NCBI GenBank assembly: GCA_016709145.1
Contig: JADJEK010000001.1
Span: 124,001-188,000, forward strand
From: Planctomycetota bacterium
GTDB lineage: Bacteria; Planctomycetota; B15-G4; JADJEK01
Direction: 5' to 3'
Length of the DNA: 64,000 nt
The position numbers were made by a program, and so were the translations under genes. Positions 16,100-26,143 of the stretch are shown piece after piece; the first letter of the stretch is position 1, and the number at the start of each line of letters is the position of its first letter. Below the pieces are notes generated by a model. The model searched no databases, was not told the DNA's origin, and saw only the letters and a program-made list of their open reading frames with translations.

Positions 16100-17770
16100 T
16101 CACTCGTAGAAGTTCGTCGCTTCGGTCTCTTCGACCGTACGCGAACGATCACCCGAGAGCATCGTGACCTTGAAGCGGACGTCGCCCGACTTCACGGCCT
16201 TCACGACGACGCGGTACGTCGCCTTCGCCTTGGCGGCGAGGCTCGGCAGCGGCTCGAACGTGATGGTCTTGCCAGCGGCCTTGCCGGGTCCGTTGCGCGG
16301 ATCCTGCGACGACACGTATTCCATCTCGTCTTCGAGTTCGCAGACGATGCGGATGTTCGTCTCGAGGGCCGAGCCCTGGTTCGTGACGACGATCTCGTAC
16401 GTGTTGCTGCTGCCGACCTGGATCGGGTCCTCGATGTCGATCACTTCGAGGAGGACGGCCGGGATGCCCTTGACCTCGACCGAGCATTCGCCGCGGGCGG
16501 GTTCGGAGCAACGGCAGACGACCTCGGCGGCCGACTTGATGGCGCCGATCTGTTCCGGACGGACCGTGAACGACAGCTCCGTCGAGCCGTTCGGCTCGAG
16601 GCGACCGAGCATCCACTGGACCGACTGGCCGGCGTTCTTGCCGCCGTTGTCGGCGCTCATGAACGTCGTGCCGGTCGGGATCGTCGCCGAGACGACCGTG
16701 TCGTCGCAGGCGCCGTCACCCGTGTTGCGAACGGTGATGCGGAAGCGTGCGCTGGTGCCGGTGAAGGCCTGCGACGGGCAGTTCATCTCGAGCGCAAGGG
16801 CCGGCTTGCGCACGACCGTCGTGACCGAGTTCGAATCGCCCTTCAGACCACCGTCGGCCATCGCCGTCGCCGAGTTCTGGAACGAGCCGGTCTTCGTCGC
16901 CTTGACGTTGGCCGACATCTCCTTCGACTCGCCACCCGCGAGCGAACCGACGTTGAACGACAGCTTCGACGAACCGTCCGACGCGACCAGGCCGGCCGGG
17001 AGGTTGTCCTCGACGCGGACGTTACGCGCGGTGCCCGTGCCGTTGTTCGTGACGGTGAACGTGTAGACGATCTCGTCGCACGCCATCACTTCGGCCGGGC
17101 CCTTCTTCGTGATCTGCAGGTTCGGCGCGACGACGTTCGTCGTGACGCAGACCATGTTCTGCCACTGGACTTCGGCGCAGTTCGTGATCGAGCCGGCGCC
17201 GTTCGCCTTGCCGTTCATCACGATCGTCTTGGTCTCGCCCGCGTTCAGCGAGCCGAGGTTCCACACCACGCGACCACCCGTGCCCGAGCCCGCGCTCGGC
17301 GTGCTCGACGCGAGGGCGAAGTTGCCGTCGAGCATGTCGCTGACGACGACGCCATCGAGGCGGTTCTGCGTGAGGTTCGTGACGTTCATGCGGACGTCGA
17401 ACGATTCGCCGACCATCACTTCGTCCGGAGCCGACTTCTCGAGCAGGATCGCGCTGGTCGCGCGGTCACCGGTCGGGAACGCACGGGTCGCCGTCGCGCC
17501 ACCGGACATCGTCGACATCGACGTCGACGAGCTGGCGGCCGGGGCCGGCTTCGCGGTTTCGGTCGCAGCCGGAGCCGACGTCGAGGTGTTGCTCGAGGTC
17601 GCGGTCTCCGACGCGCTCGCGGTCGATGCGCCGGCATTGGCGCCCGACTTCGCGGCTGCGGTGCTGGTCTTGTTGGGCTTGGTCACGGTCTGCTGCTCGG
17701 AACAACCGAACAGCAACCCGAACGCAACCATCGTGGTCGCGATCAGGCTCTTGTTGGCACTGAAGGTCAT
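16100..17770 (-). CDS. DUF11 repeat lipoprotein
   Basis: A 556-residue lipoprotein: signal with lipobox FGLLFGCSEQQ (Cys23), then a low-complexity Ser/Thr/Ala/Pro spacer (residues 28-95), then about four Ig-like DUF11 units. Unit borders can be seen at VMVGESFDVRMNVTNLTQNRL, EVMACDEIVYTFTVTNNGTG, QAFTGTSARFRITVRNTGDG and DPIQVGSSNTYEIVVTNQGS, with the typical 'P.G..' line (DNLPAGLVASDGSS, ATIPTGTTFMSADNGG). DUF11 repeats resemble those of the chlamydial cysteine-rich envelope protein and are frequent in planctomycete cell envelopes. A role in a proteinaceous envelope is inference. A GGAGGAG site precedes the start. The gene is monocistronic, with its own terminator. Confidence 0.85.
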   Translation of the reverse strand: MTFSANKSLIATTMVAFGLLFGCSEQQTVTKPNKTSTAAAKSGANAGASTASASETATSSNTSTSAPAATETAKPAPAASSSTSMSTMSGGATATRAFPTGDRATSAILLEKSAPDEVMVGESFDVRMNVTNLTQNRLDGVVVSDMLDGNFALASSTPSAGSGTGGRVVWNLGSLNAGETKTIVMNGKANGAGSITNCAEVQWQNMVCVTTNVVAPNLQITKKGPAEVMACDEIVYTFTVTNNGTGTARNVRVEDNLPAGLVASDGSSKLSFNVGSLAGGESKEMSANVKATKTGSFQNSATAMADGGLKGDSNSVTTVVRKPALALEMNCPSQAFTGTSARFRITVRNTGDGACDDTVVSATIPTGTTFMSADNGGKNAGQSVQWMLGRLEPNGSTELSFTVRPEQIGAIKSAAEVVCRCSEPARGECSVEVKGIPAVLLEVIDIEDPIQVGSSNTYEIVVTNQGSALETNIRIVCELEDEMEYVSSQDPRNGPGKAAGKTITFEPLPSLAAKAKATYRVVVKAVKSGDVRFKVTMLSGDRSRTVEETEATNFYE

Positions 17771-18065
17771 GAACGACTCCTCCCTCGACGGGATCTACGG
17801 GGACGCGGAAAAGAACCGAACAGGTTAGCTGGCGAAATCCGGCTTTCAAGCCGTGGAAGTGGCAAGGCAGCCGAATCGACGAGTCCACGATCGAAACCAT
17901 GGACGACCTACGATGGCCGTCTCCGGGGCTCGGTCGATGGTTCGATCGTGCAGAAGCCAGCGGACGCGTCGTTACGCATAGTCCGTGGCGGTGCCGCACG
18001 AAGTCCGATTTCGCAGCACGTGCGACACCACGCCACGCACCGACCGTGGCCCGCGCCGCGCGCGC

Positions 18066-20255
18066 TCAGCGCAACAGACTGCGCTCGGCGTTCGCCGTCT
18101 CGAGGTACTTCTCGGTGTAGCTCGGATCGACCGTGGAGCACGCCGTCTGCGCGCGCGTCGCGATCACGTCGTAGTCGGGATCGGACGTCAGCGCTTCGAA
18201 TTCGCGCGCGAGCAACACGAGGCGCAGCAGGTGCCGCAGTACGAGTCCCTCGCTCTTCTCGAGCGAGCGCGACTTGATGAAGCGGAAGAAGTCGTCCCCG
18301 CACGCGAACACACCCTCCGCGACCCACATCGGCTTCACCGTGACGTCTTCGGGGTGCGGCAGGTTCCGCTCGAACGCGATCTTCAGCATCTCGGCGAACC
18401 ACGGCGGACGGCGCGACAGCGGATCGTCGTTCTCGACGTCGTCCTTGTCCTTGTGCGCGAACAGGCTCTGCTCGCGCTCTTCCTGCGTCGGGAACTCGAG
18501 ACGGATGCCGAACGCGATCATCATCGGTTCGAGCACGTTCTGCTGCAGCGGTCCTTTACGCGGCTCGGGCCAGCCCGCGGCACGCACGACCTGCGGCGGC
18601 GCGTCGAGCACCGATTCGAGCGCCGCGAGCTTCTCGTCGCGATCGGCGTAGACGAGCTGTTGCGCGAGGAAGCGGCCGTAGAGCGGATCGATCGAGCGGA
18701 ACGCGGCCAACGCGTCGACCGAGTCGGTGACGGCGAGCGTGCCGGCTTCGTCGCGCGTCAGGTATCCGAGCGCGACGAGGTTGTCGACCATCGCGTCGAG
18801 GCGGCGTTCGAAGAACAGCACGCGCTCCGGACCGCACAGACGCTTGGCGAGGAAGTCGCGCACGGTCTTCGAGTCGGCGCCGTGCACGAGCAAGTGGATC
18901 AGCACGCGATACGGGATCATCTCGCGGCTCTCGAGGTTCGACGGCTTCGCGCGCAGCAGCGAGTCGAACTGGCCTTTGCTCCAGTACTGCTGGTTCGCGC
19001 GGCGGCTCGGCTTCTTGCGCTCGAGGTCCTTCTTCGCCGACAGGATGCCAGGGTCCTTCGACGCGTGGTTCAACGCGTCCCACTTCAGCTTCCACTTGAA
19101 GATCTTGACGTCGTCCTCGTGCGCGAGCGCGAACACGTTGCCCTTGGTGTCGAACTGCGGACGACCGGCGCGGCCGAACATCTGGTGTGCATCCGACGGG
19201 GCGATGAGTTTCTTCTGCTGCGGCGGGCCCTTCATCAGAGTCGTGAGCACGACCGAACGCGCGGGCAAGTTGATGCCGGCCGCGAGCGTCTCGGTGCAGA
19301 CGACGACGGGGATCAGCTTCTGCAAGAACAGCGCTTCGACCGCTTCCTTGTGTCGCGGCAAGATGCCGGCGTGATGCACGCCGACGCCACGGATCAGCAT
19401 CTGCTTGAGCTTCGGCCCCGCGCCCAGCGTCATGTCGGCGCCGAGTTCCGCGAGTGCGGCCTCGATGCGTGCGCGGCCACCCTCCTGCAGCAGGTTCTTG
19501 CCCTTCAGGACTTCGGCGGTCTCCCAGCACTCGTCGCGCGCGAAGCAGAACACGAGCGCCGGAGTCAGGCGCTTGGCGTCGTCGCCGTCGGCCATTTCGA
19601 CCAACAGTTCGGGCAACAGCCGATCCTCGACCCACGTGGTTTCGAGCGGCACACGTCGTTCGTCGGTCGTGACGAACCCGAGCTTGCGCCCGTGGCGCAC
19701 GCGCGACCAACTGACGACGTCGACGACGTTCCCGATCGTCGCCGACAGCAGCAGCGCCTTCACGTGCTCCGGCAGGAACGTCAGCGCGAGTTCCCAGACG
19801 AAGCCGCGCTCACGGTCGTTGAACCAGTGGAACTCGTCCATGACGACGGAGTCGACGTGCGTGAAGTCGACCTCGTGCGAGAGCAGGTGATTGAGCAGGA
19901 TCTCGGCGACGACGACTTTGATCGGCGCGTCGGGGTTCACGCGGCGATTGCCGGTCAGGAGGCCGACGTCGTCGGCGTGGAAGCCCCACGCTTCGACCTT
20001 GTCTTGCAGCTCGCGGAACTTCTGGTCGGTGAGCGCGATCAGCGGCGTCGTGTAGTACGCGGTCTTGCGCGTGACCAGCGCTTCGAACAGCGCGGCCTCG
20101 GCGATCAGCGTCTTGCCCATGCCCGTGGGGGCGCTGACCAACAGGCCGCCTTCGCTCGAGAACCACTCGAGAATGGCCTGCTCCTGGAACGGGTACAGCG
20201 CGTGCGGCACGACGTCGAGGAACTTGGAGCAGACGTCGCCGCGATCCGTGGCCAT
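18066..20255 (-). CDS. Ski2-like DEAD/DEAH-box helicase
   Basis: Start placed at ATG 20255 (MATDRGDVCSKFL), giving 729 residues; the open frame begins 13 codons earlier. Helicase motifs are intact and in order: Q-like YPFQEQAILEWF, Walker A SAPTGMGKT (42-49), motif Ia YYTTPLIALTDQK, motif II DEFHWF, motif III LLLSATIGN, and motif VI HQMFGRAGRPQFD. The sequence between motif VI and the C-terminus is longer than in simple DEAD-box proteins, and a winged-helix/ratchet-type region (RVLIHLLVHGADSKTVRDFL, VDNLVALGYLTRDEAG) follows, as in Ski2/Mtr4/Hel308-like enzymes. It would unwind RNA or DNA with ATP. It sits alone; the exact substrate is not evident. Confidence 0.87.
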   Translation of the reverse strand: MATDRGDVCSKFLDVVPHALYPFQEQAILEWFSSEGGLLVSAPTGMGKTLIAEAALFEALVTRKTAYYTTPLIALTDQKFRELQDKVEAWGFHADDVGLLTGNRRVNPDAPIKVVVAEILLNHLLSHEVDFTHVDSVVMDEFHWFNDRERGFVWELALTFLPEHVKALLLSATIGNVVDVVSWSRVRHGRKLGFVTTDERRVPLETTWVEDRLLPELLVEMADGDDAKRLTPALVFCFARDECWETAEVLKGKNLLQEGGRARIEAALAELGADMTLGAGPKLKQMLIRGVGVHHAGILPRHKEAVEALFLQKLIPVVVCTETLAAGINLPARSVVLTTLMKGPPQQKKLIAPSDAHQMFGRAGRPQFDTKGNVFALAHEDDVKIFKWKLKWDALNHASKDPGILSAKKDLERKKPSRRANQQYWSKGQFDSLLRAKPSNLESREMIPYRVLIHLLVHGADSKTVRDFLAKRLCGPERVLFFERRLDAMVDNLVALGYLTRDEAGTLAVTDSVDALAAFRSIDPLYGRFLAQQLVYADRDEKLAALESVLDAPPQVVRAAGWPEPRKGPLQQNVLEPMMIAFGIRLEFPTQEEREQSLFAHKDKDDVENDDPLSRRPPWFAEMLKIAFERNLPHPEDVTVKPMWVAEGVFACGDDFFRFIKSRSLEKSEGLVLRHLLRLVLLAREFEALTSDPDYDVIATRAQTACSTVDPSYTEKYLETANAERSLLR

Positions 20256-20375
20256 GACGGCGGAGCGTAACGAGACGCCGCGCGGCCCGCGCACGCCGTT
20301 TCGCGGCGATCACCGGCCAAGACCTCGCGGCCACCCGTTGACCTGGGCGAGATCGCGGCGTTCGATGCGCGCCCG

Positions 20376-22301
20376 ATGCCGCTCTACGCCGCCACGATCA
20401 CGCTCGGCGCGTTGCTGTTGTTCCTCGTGCAGCCCTTGCTGTCGCGCGCGATCCTGCCGTGGTTCGGGGGCAGCGCCGCGGTGTGGACGACGAGCCTCGC
20501 GTTCTTCCAGACCGCGCTGTTGCTCGGCTACGCACTCGTGCATCTGGGGCTCGCGCGTCTGAAGCCACGCGCACAAGTCCTCGCCGTGTTCGCGCTGTTG
20601 GCCGCGTGCGTACCGTTCTTGCCGATCGCGCCCGATCCGGCGGCTCGCCCGACCCATGCCGATCCGCGCGGTAGCGACGTGCTGCGCGTCCTGGTCGCGA
20701 CGGTCTTGCGTTCGCGCTCGAGCCGTGGCTCGGGCAGACCGCGCAGATCCGCGTGTGGTCGATCGCGTTCGTCGGCTACGGCGTGCTGCTCGCGCTCACG
20801 GCGTGGCGCGCGCGCAAGTTCGACGCGCCCACGGTCGAACCGTCGAGCACACTCGTGGCTGCGCGACCTCGCGCGAGCGACGTCGTGTTCTGGCTCGGAT
20901 GTTCGGCGTTCCCCGCGCTGCTGCTGATCGGCACCACCGAACGGTTGACGCGCGAGGTCGCGGCGATGCCGTTCCTCTGGATCCTGCCGCTGTTGCTGTA
21001 CCTGGTGTCGTTCATCGTCGCGTTCGACGTCGAGGGCGCGTACCACCGCTTCTCGTTCGGCGTCGGCCTCGCGCTGGCGTCGTGCCTCGCCGTGTTCAGC
21101 TTGCGCGCCGCGACCGACGTCGGCTTGCTCGGCGAGTGCATCGCGCTCGGCGGCGCGCAGTTCGTGGCGTCGACGACGTGCCACGGCGAACTGTCGCGTG
21201 CGCGGCCGGCGACGCGGCATCTGACGTTGTTCTATTTGGTGCTCGCGAGCGGCGGCGCGCTCGGCGGATTGTTCCGGCGCGCTGATCGCTCCTCAAGTGT
21301 TCGACCGTTACGTCGAGTTGCCGATCGGGCTGGTCGGTTTGTGTCGTGTTCACGCTGATCGGTTGGTGGCGCGCCGCGGACTCGCCGTTGCGGCTCGGCA
21401 AGCCTGTGGCACTGTGGCTCCCGCTCGGCGTGGGACTCCTTGCACTCGCGTGGGCGTTGCGCTCGCGCGTGGTGGCCGTCGACGAGGTGGTGCGCGCGCG
21501 CGTGCGCGACTTCTTCGGCGTACTGACGGTGGTCGAGGACGACGGCAAGTTCGGGCCGTTCCGCATGCTCGTGAACGGCAGCATCAATCACGGCACGCAG
21601 TACACCGGCGAGACGGTACGACGCACGGCGACCAGTTACTTCGCCGAACGCAGCGGCGCCGACGTCGCGATCGAGCGCACGCGCGGCGCGAACAAGGCCC
21701 ACTCCGCATCGGCATCGTCGGACTCGGCACGGGCACGATCGCCGCGTGGGCGAAGCCGGGCGACGCCGTGACGTTCTTCGAGATCAGTCCCGCCGTCGTG
21801 TCGATCGCGCGCGAGTGGTTCACGTACCTCGACGATTGCGCGGGCGACGTCGCGATCGAGCTCGGCGACGCGAGGCTCTCGCTCGAGGCCATGCGCGCCG
21901 CGGGCAAGCGCGAAGCGTTCGACGTGCTCGTCATCGATGCGTTCTCGAGCGACGCGATCCCGATGCACTTGCTGACGCGCGAGGCGGTCGCGCTCTACCT
22001 CGACGTGTTGCCGGAGGACGGCGTACTCGCGGTCCACGTGAGCAATCGCTTCCTCGACCTTGTGCCGATCGTCCACACGCTCGCGCAGGACGCCGGCGCC
22101 CCACGCGGTGTTGGTGCAGCGCGAGGCCCGAAGACCGAAGCGATCCACGAGGCGTCGAAATGGGTGCTGCTGACGCGGGACGAGTCGTTCACGCAACAGC
22201 CGTACGTGCAGCGCTGGTCGCGCCCGCTGCCCGAGTTGACGAACCCGATCCTGTGGACGGACGAGCACGCCTCGCTGTGGGACGCGGTCAGGGCCAGGTG
22301 A
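20376..22301 (+). pseudogene. Membrane-bound spermidine synthase-like protein, frameshifted
   Basis: The parts of one protein are spread over all three frames. ATG 20376 opens MPLYAATITLGALLLFLVQPLLSR and membrane helices; the frame shifts near 20700, again near 21275 and 21340, and near 21700, and there is a compensating pair around 22105-22130. Joined, the parts give an N-terminal set of membrane helices (IAFVGYGVLLALTAW, FLWILPLLLYLVSFIVAF, LTLFYLVLASGGALGGLF) and a C-terminal SAM-binding spermidine synthase-like domain (RIGIVGLGTGTIAAWA, DVLVIDAFSSDAIPMHLLTREA). Each break looks like a one- or two-base change, often in a G or C run, so sequencing error is at least as likely as decay. An intact relative with the domains arranged differently is at 38.0-40.4 kb. 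Confidence 0.75.
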
Positions 22302-22333
22302 GAAACCCCCGGGTCATTGACGGGGCGCGCGAA

Positions 22334-22414
22334 GGGGACAGAGCAGATGAGGGACTGTCCCCACAGGCCCACATGTGGGCATGTGGGGACAGTCCCCTCA
22401 TCTGCTCTGTCCCC
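22334..22414. repeat. Palindromic repeat of the GGGGACAG...CTGTCCCC type
   Basis: A near-perfect inverted repeat lies between two convergent genes. The outer arms of about 33 bases start GGGGACAGAGCAGATGAG and differ only by one G; the centre contains a second palindrome, GCCCACATGTGGGC. It shares its core with elements at 35312-35359 and 53745-53791. Confidence 0.75.
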
Positions 22415-22427
22415 CGCTCCGCCACTC

Positions 22428-24341
22428 TCAGCTCGTCTCGCGGTACTTCAGGACCTCGTCGACCCAGCGCGTCTCGAGCGCACGATCCGCGAACGTCACG
22501 CACTCCGGGTCCGCCAATTGCGCGAGCACGCGGAACACCTCGTCGCCGTGCTCGGGCCAATCGCCGACGATGCGCGCCGCGGGCTCGTCGCCGCCGAGTC
22601 GGCTCGCGCGGCGTAGCGCTTCGTGCGCGCTCATCTCGCGGAAGACCGGGACACGTTCGTCGAGAGCTTCGATCCAGTCCGCCGCGAAGGTGCGCCCTCG
22701 CGCAACACCGTGACGAGCCGATGCTGCGCGTCCTCGCCGCGATGCGCGAGGTGACGACCCGCGTACGAGCGCGGCGCGTCCGCGAACCGGCGCGCGATCG
22801 CCTCGATGAGGTTCATCGGGAACGCGCGGCCCGGCGCGAGCACGACGTCGATCGTCGCGTGCGGATCGACCGCGAGGCGCGCGTCGATCGCATCGAGCAC
22901 CGCGGCGAGCGCGGCCCAGAGGTCGTCGCCACGGATCCACAGCGCCACGTGCTGCGCGCCGGGCTCGCGAGCCCGCACCCGATCGGCGTCGGTCGCGCGA
23001 TCGACGTCGAGCTCGAACACGTCCTGCGGGCGCGCCGCCTCGTCGCGCTGCGCGAGGTACGGCCGCGGGAACTCGTCGAGTCGGCGATCGAGTCGTTCCT
23101 CGGCGTCGAGCAGCGCGTCGAGGATGTCGTCGCCGCTCATCGTCGCCGTGCGCCGCAATCGATACGGCGGCGCCGGGTCGTATTCGAGTCCGTCCTGCGC
23201 GGCACTCGCGCGCATCGCGGTCCCGGGCAGCACCGACAGCGGGAACACTTGCGCGAATCGACCGAGATCGTGCTCGAGCAAGAAGTCGACACCGCGACGC
23301 ACGTCGTCGACGCCATCGCCGGGCAGGCCGATGATCAGGTCCACCAGCAAGTCGATCCCGCGCTCGCGCAGCATCGCCGCGGCCTTCGCCACGAGCTCCG
23401 GCGAGCCGCCGCGCTGACTGCGCTTCAACGCGTCGGGATTGACCGATTGCAGCCCGATCTCGAGCTTCGTGAAGCCGGCCGCCGTGAACTTGTCGGCCTG
23501 CGCCGGCGTCAGGCCCTCGGCGCGGACTTCGGCGAAGAACGTCGCGCGCCGCTCGCGATTGACGTCCAGGATCGCGTCGAGCAGCGCGTCGAACTGCGGT
23601 CGATGGTTGAACGTCGGGTCGAGGAACACGATGCCCTTCGCCCCGCGCGCGAGAACGCTTCGAGCGTGCGTCTCGCATCGGCGACGTCGAGCGTGCGCAG
23701 GCTCGCGCTGCTCTTCGGATAGAAGCAGAACGGTAGTGGCTGCGGCAGCCGCGCACCGTCTCGACGTACACGGCGCGCGTCGGATCCACGGCAAGCGTGC
23801 CGTCGAGGTAGGGCGACGGGAATCGCGTCAGCGGGAACGTCGCGGCGCGCGCCGGCGTGAACGCCGACAACGCGCGTCCGTCCCGCACCGCGACGCCGGG
23901 CAGCGCGCGGATCACCGCCGCGCAGGATCGCGTCGAGCACGCCGGGGAAGACCTCTTCGGCCTCGCCCGTCACGGCGACGTCGATCTCGTCCGCGGTGCA
24001 TGAGGAACGCGTTGTCGGGCCCGACCTCGGGGCCGCCGGCGAGATCACCGTCTTCGGCGACAGCCGCTTCACCTCGCGGGCGAGATGCAGACTGCGCTCG
24101 GGTTCCACAGGTACAGCGACAGGCCGAGCACGTCCGGTTCGCCCGCCGCGAGTTCGCGCGCGAGCAGAGTGTCGCCGAGGTCGTCGGTCAGTTCGACCGG
24201 CACGGTTTCGACGCGGACGCCCGCGAGTCCCGCGTCGCGCGCCGCGACGGCGAGGCAGCCGGCCGCGAGCGGCACGTTGCCCGTCGCCGAGCCCTTGGCC
24301 GGTTGCGGGATGGGAAGTTGAGCGAGTCGCACGGTGCGCAT
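22428..24341 (-). pseudogene. B12-binding radical SAM protein, frameshifted
   Basis: ATG 24341 starts MRTVRLAQLPIPQPAKGS, an N-terminal cobalamin-binding domain (GCLAVAARDAGLAGVRVETV, EPDVLGLSLYLWN). The coding sense then moves between frames near 24090, 24000-24040, 23925, 23745, 23660 and 22700, and ends with the stop at 22428. Joined parts give VAVTGEAEEVFPGVLDAILR, a radical SAM core (YVETVRGC...FCFYPKS; FLDPTFNHRP; GFTKLEIGLQSVNPDALK; DLIIGLPGDGVDDVRRGVDF) and a C-terminal extension. The three-Cys motif reads Cys-x3-Tyr-x2-Cys, so the middle Cys is missing in the given sequence (TAC instead of TGC). Many small indels in a row, shared with both neighbours, suggest consensus errors, but real decay cannot be excluded. 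Confidence 0.72.
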
Positions 24342-24408
24342 TGCTGCGGAGAGTAGCAGGGCGGTCCGCGCGCTATCCTGCGACCACCGCGCAATCGGAG
24401 TCCGACCC

Positions 24409-25741
24409 ATGCATTCGCCCGTCGACCTCGCCGAACTCGACCGCACCTATCGCGATCACATCGCTTGGCTCGCCGCCGAGTACGCGCGCGTGCTGCCGGC
24501 GACGGGCTTCGACGCCGTCGTGATCCACTCGGGCACGCCGAAGTCGCGCTCGATGTTCGACGACCAATACTGGCCGCTGCGCGCCACGCCGCACTTCCAG
24601 CATTGGTTGCCGCTCGAGACCGCGAACTCCGCGCTGGTGTTCCGGCCCGGCGCGAAGCCGAAGCTCGTCTGGAACAACGGCTACGGCTTCTGGGAAGCGC
24701 CAGCGCCGCCGGAGACCGACCACTTCTGGCCGTCGCTCGACGTCGTCGAGGTCAAAGACGCGACGAAGATGAAGGACCACCTGCCGACGTCCGCGAAGTC
24801 CGCGTTCATCGGCGAGGACATGACCGACGCCGGCGCGTGGGGCTTCACGGCCGACCGCATCAATCCGAAGGCGCTGCTGTCCGAGCTCGATCGCCTGCGC
24901 GTGCTGAAGACGCCGTACGAGCTCCTCTGCCTGCGCGAAGCGAACCGCCGCGCCGGCCTCGGCCACGCCAAGGTCATCGACGCGTTCCAGCGCGGCGACC
25001 ACAGCGAACTCCAACTGCACTTGATGTACCTCGAGGCCACCGCGCAAGACGACGCCGAGACGCCGTACAAGAACATCGTCGCGCTCGGCGAGCACGCGGC
25101 CACGCTGCACCACGTCAGTTATGGAAAGACGCGCTTCGAGCGCGCAGTCGCTGCTCGACGCCGGCGCCAGCTACCAGGGCTACGACTCCGACATCCGCGC
25201 ACCGTGATGAAGGGGCAAAGGCCAGCGCGAGCGACGTCTTCGCCGGCCTCATCGCGAAGATGGAGACGCTGCAACAGGAGACGTGCCGCCGCGTGAAGCT
25301 CGGCATGCCTTATCAAGACCTCCACGACCAGTCGCACCAGTTGCTCGCGCCCGTGTTGCGCGACCTCGGCATCGCCTCGGGCAGCGACGCCGAACTCGTC
25401 GACACCGGCGTCACACGCACTTTCCTCCCCCATGGCCTCGGCCATTCGCTGGGCCTCCAGACGCACGATGTCGGCTGCGCCGCGATCAAGCCCGACCCGA
25501 AGAACCCGTTCCTGCGCAACACGACCAAGGTCGCTGCCGGCCAGGTCTTCACGATCGAGCCGGGCTGCTGCACTTCATCACGTCGCTGCTCGACGAATTG
25601 AAGGCCAAGCCGCAGGGCAAGCTCGTGAACTGGAAGCTCGTCGACGACTTGAAGAAGTACGGCGGCGTCCGCATCGAGGACGACTTGGCGATCGGGACGG
25701 CGCGGGTGGAGAACTTCACGCGGGAGTTCTTGGCGAACTGA
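24409..25741 (+). pseudogene. pepQ: Xaa-Pro dipeptidase (M24 family), frameshifted
   Basis: ATG 24409 opens MHSPVDLAELDRTYRDHIAW, matching the N-terminal creatinase-like domain of proteobacterial-type PepQ (IHSGTPKSRSMFDDQYWPLRATPHFQHWLPL). The frame breaks at about 25140 and 25200 and again near 25565. The pita-bread metallopeptidase ligands are split by these shifts: the two Asp lie in a third-frame segment LLDAGASYQGYDSDIR, the His in HGLGHSLGLQTHDVG, and the Glu in FTIEPG; the final Glu is in GGVRIEDDLAIG. All five metal ligands can be found once frames are joined, so the underlying gene is probably functional. It would cleave dipeptides with C-terminal proline in the cytoplasm. It is divergent from the radical SAM gene, with 67 bases between starts. 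Confidence 0.8.
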
Positions 25742-26143
25742 ACTCGCACAGTGCGGTCGAGCAGTCTTTGGCGTCGCTGTCTTTGGCGTCACTGCTTTGG
25801 CGCCGATCCTCGGCGCGCTGATGCGCGGCGCGATGACGAAGTGCGTACAGCAAGACCTCGACGACGCGAAACGCGCCGCCGAGGCCTCACCCTGACTTCG
25901 ACCTGACGGGTTCCGCGACGCCGTCGCGCCGTGGACAGGAAATTGCGGATGCATGCGGGGAACGCCCCCAACACGCATCCGCGGCTTCCTTCAGGCCTCT
26001 CTTTCATCCGGGCGGCCCGGCCGGCGTCACGCGTTCTTTCGACCTCGGGCTTTGTTTTCGCGCGGCGGGCGGCGAACATCGGCCGCGACCGCGGGGCCGA
26101 TCCGCCCTCGGAACGCACCGAACACGAACCGGGAGCCTTCGGC
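25742..26143. other. Intergenic region with a short direct repeat
   Basis: About 400 bases between the dipeptidase and the TIGR03790-type gene. A 15-base unit (CTTTGGCGTCGCTGT and variants) is repeated about 2.5 times at 25769-25805. Nothing else convincing is seen; the promoter of the downstream gene is presumably here. Confidence 0.4.

Noticed and set aside
22334..22414. A tRNA or structured RNA gene in the hairpin between convergent genes
   Set aside because: It is a simple long inverted repeat shared with other sites; no cloverleaf or known RNA motif can be drawn.
25769..25805. A short imperfect 15-base direct repeat as an attachment site
   Set aside because: Only about 2.5 copies, no integrase gene and no tRNA nearby.
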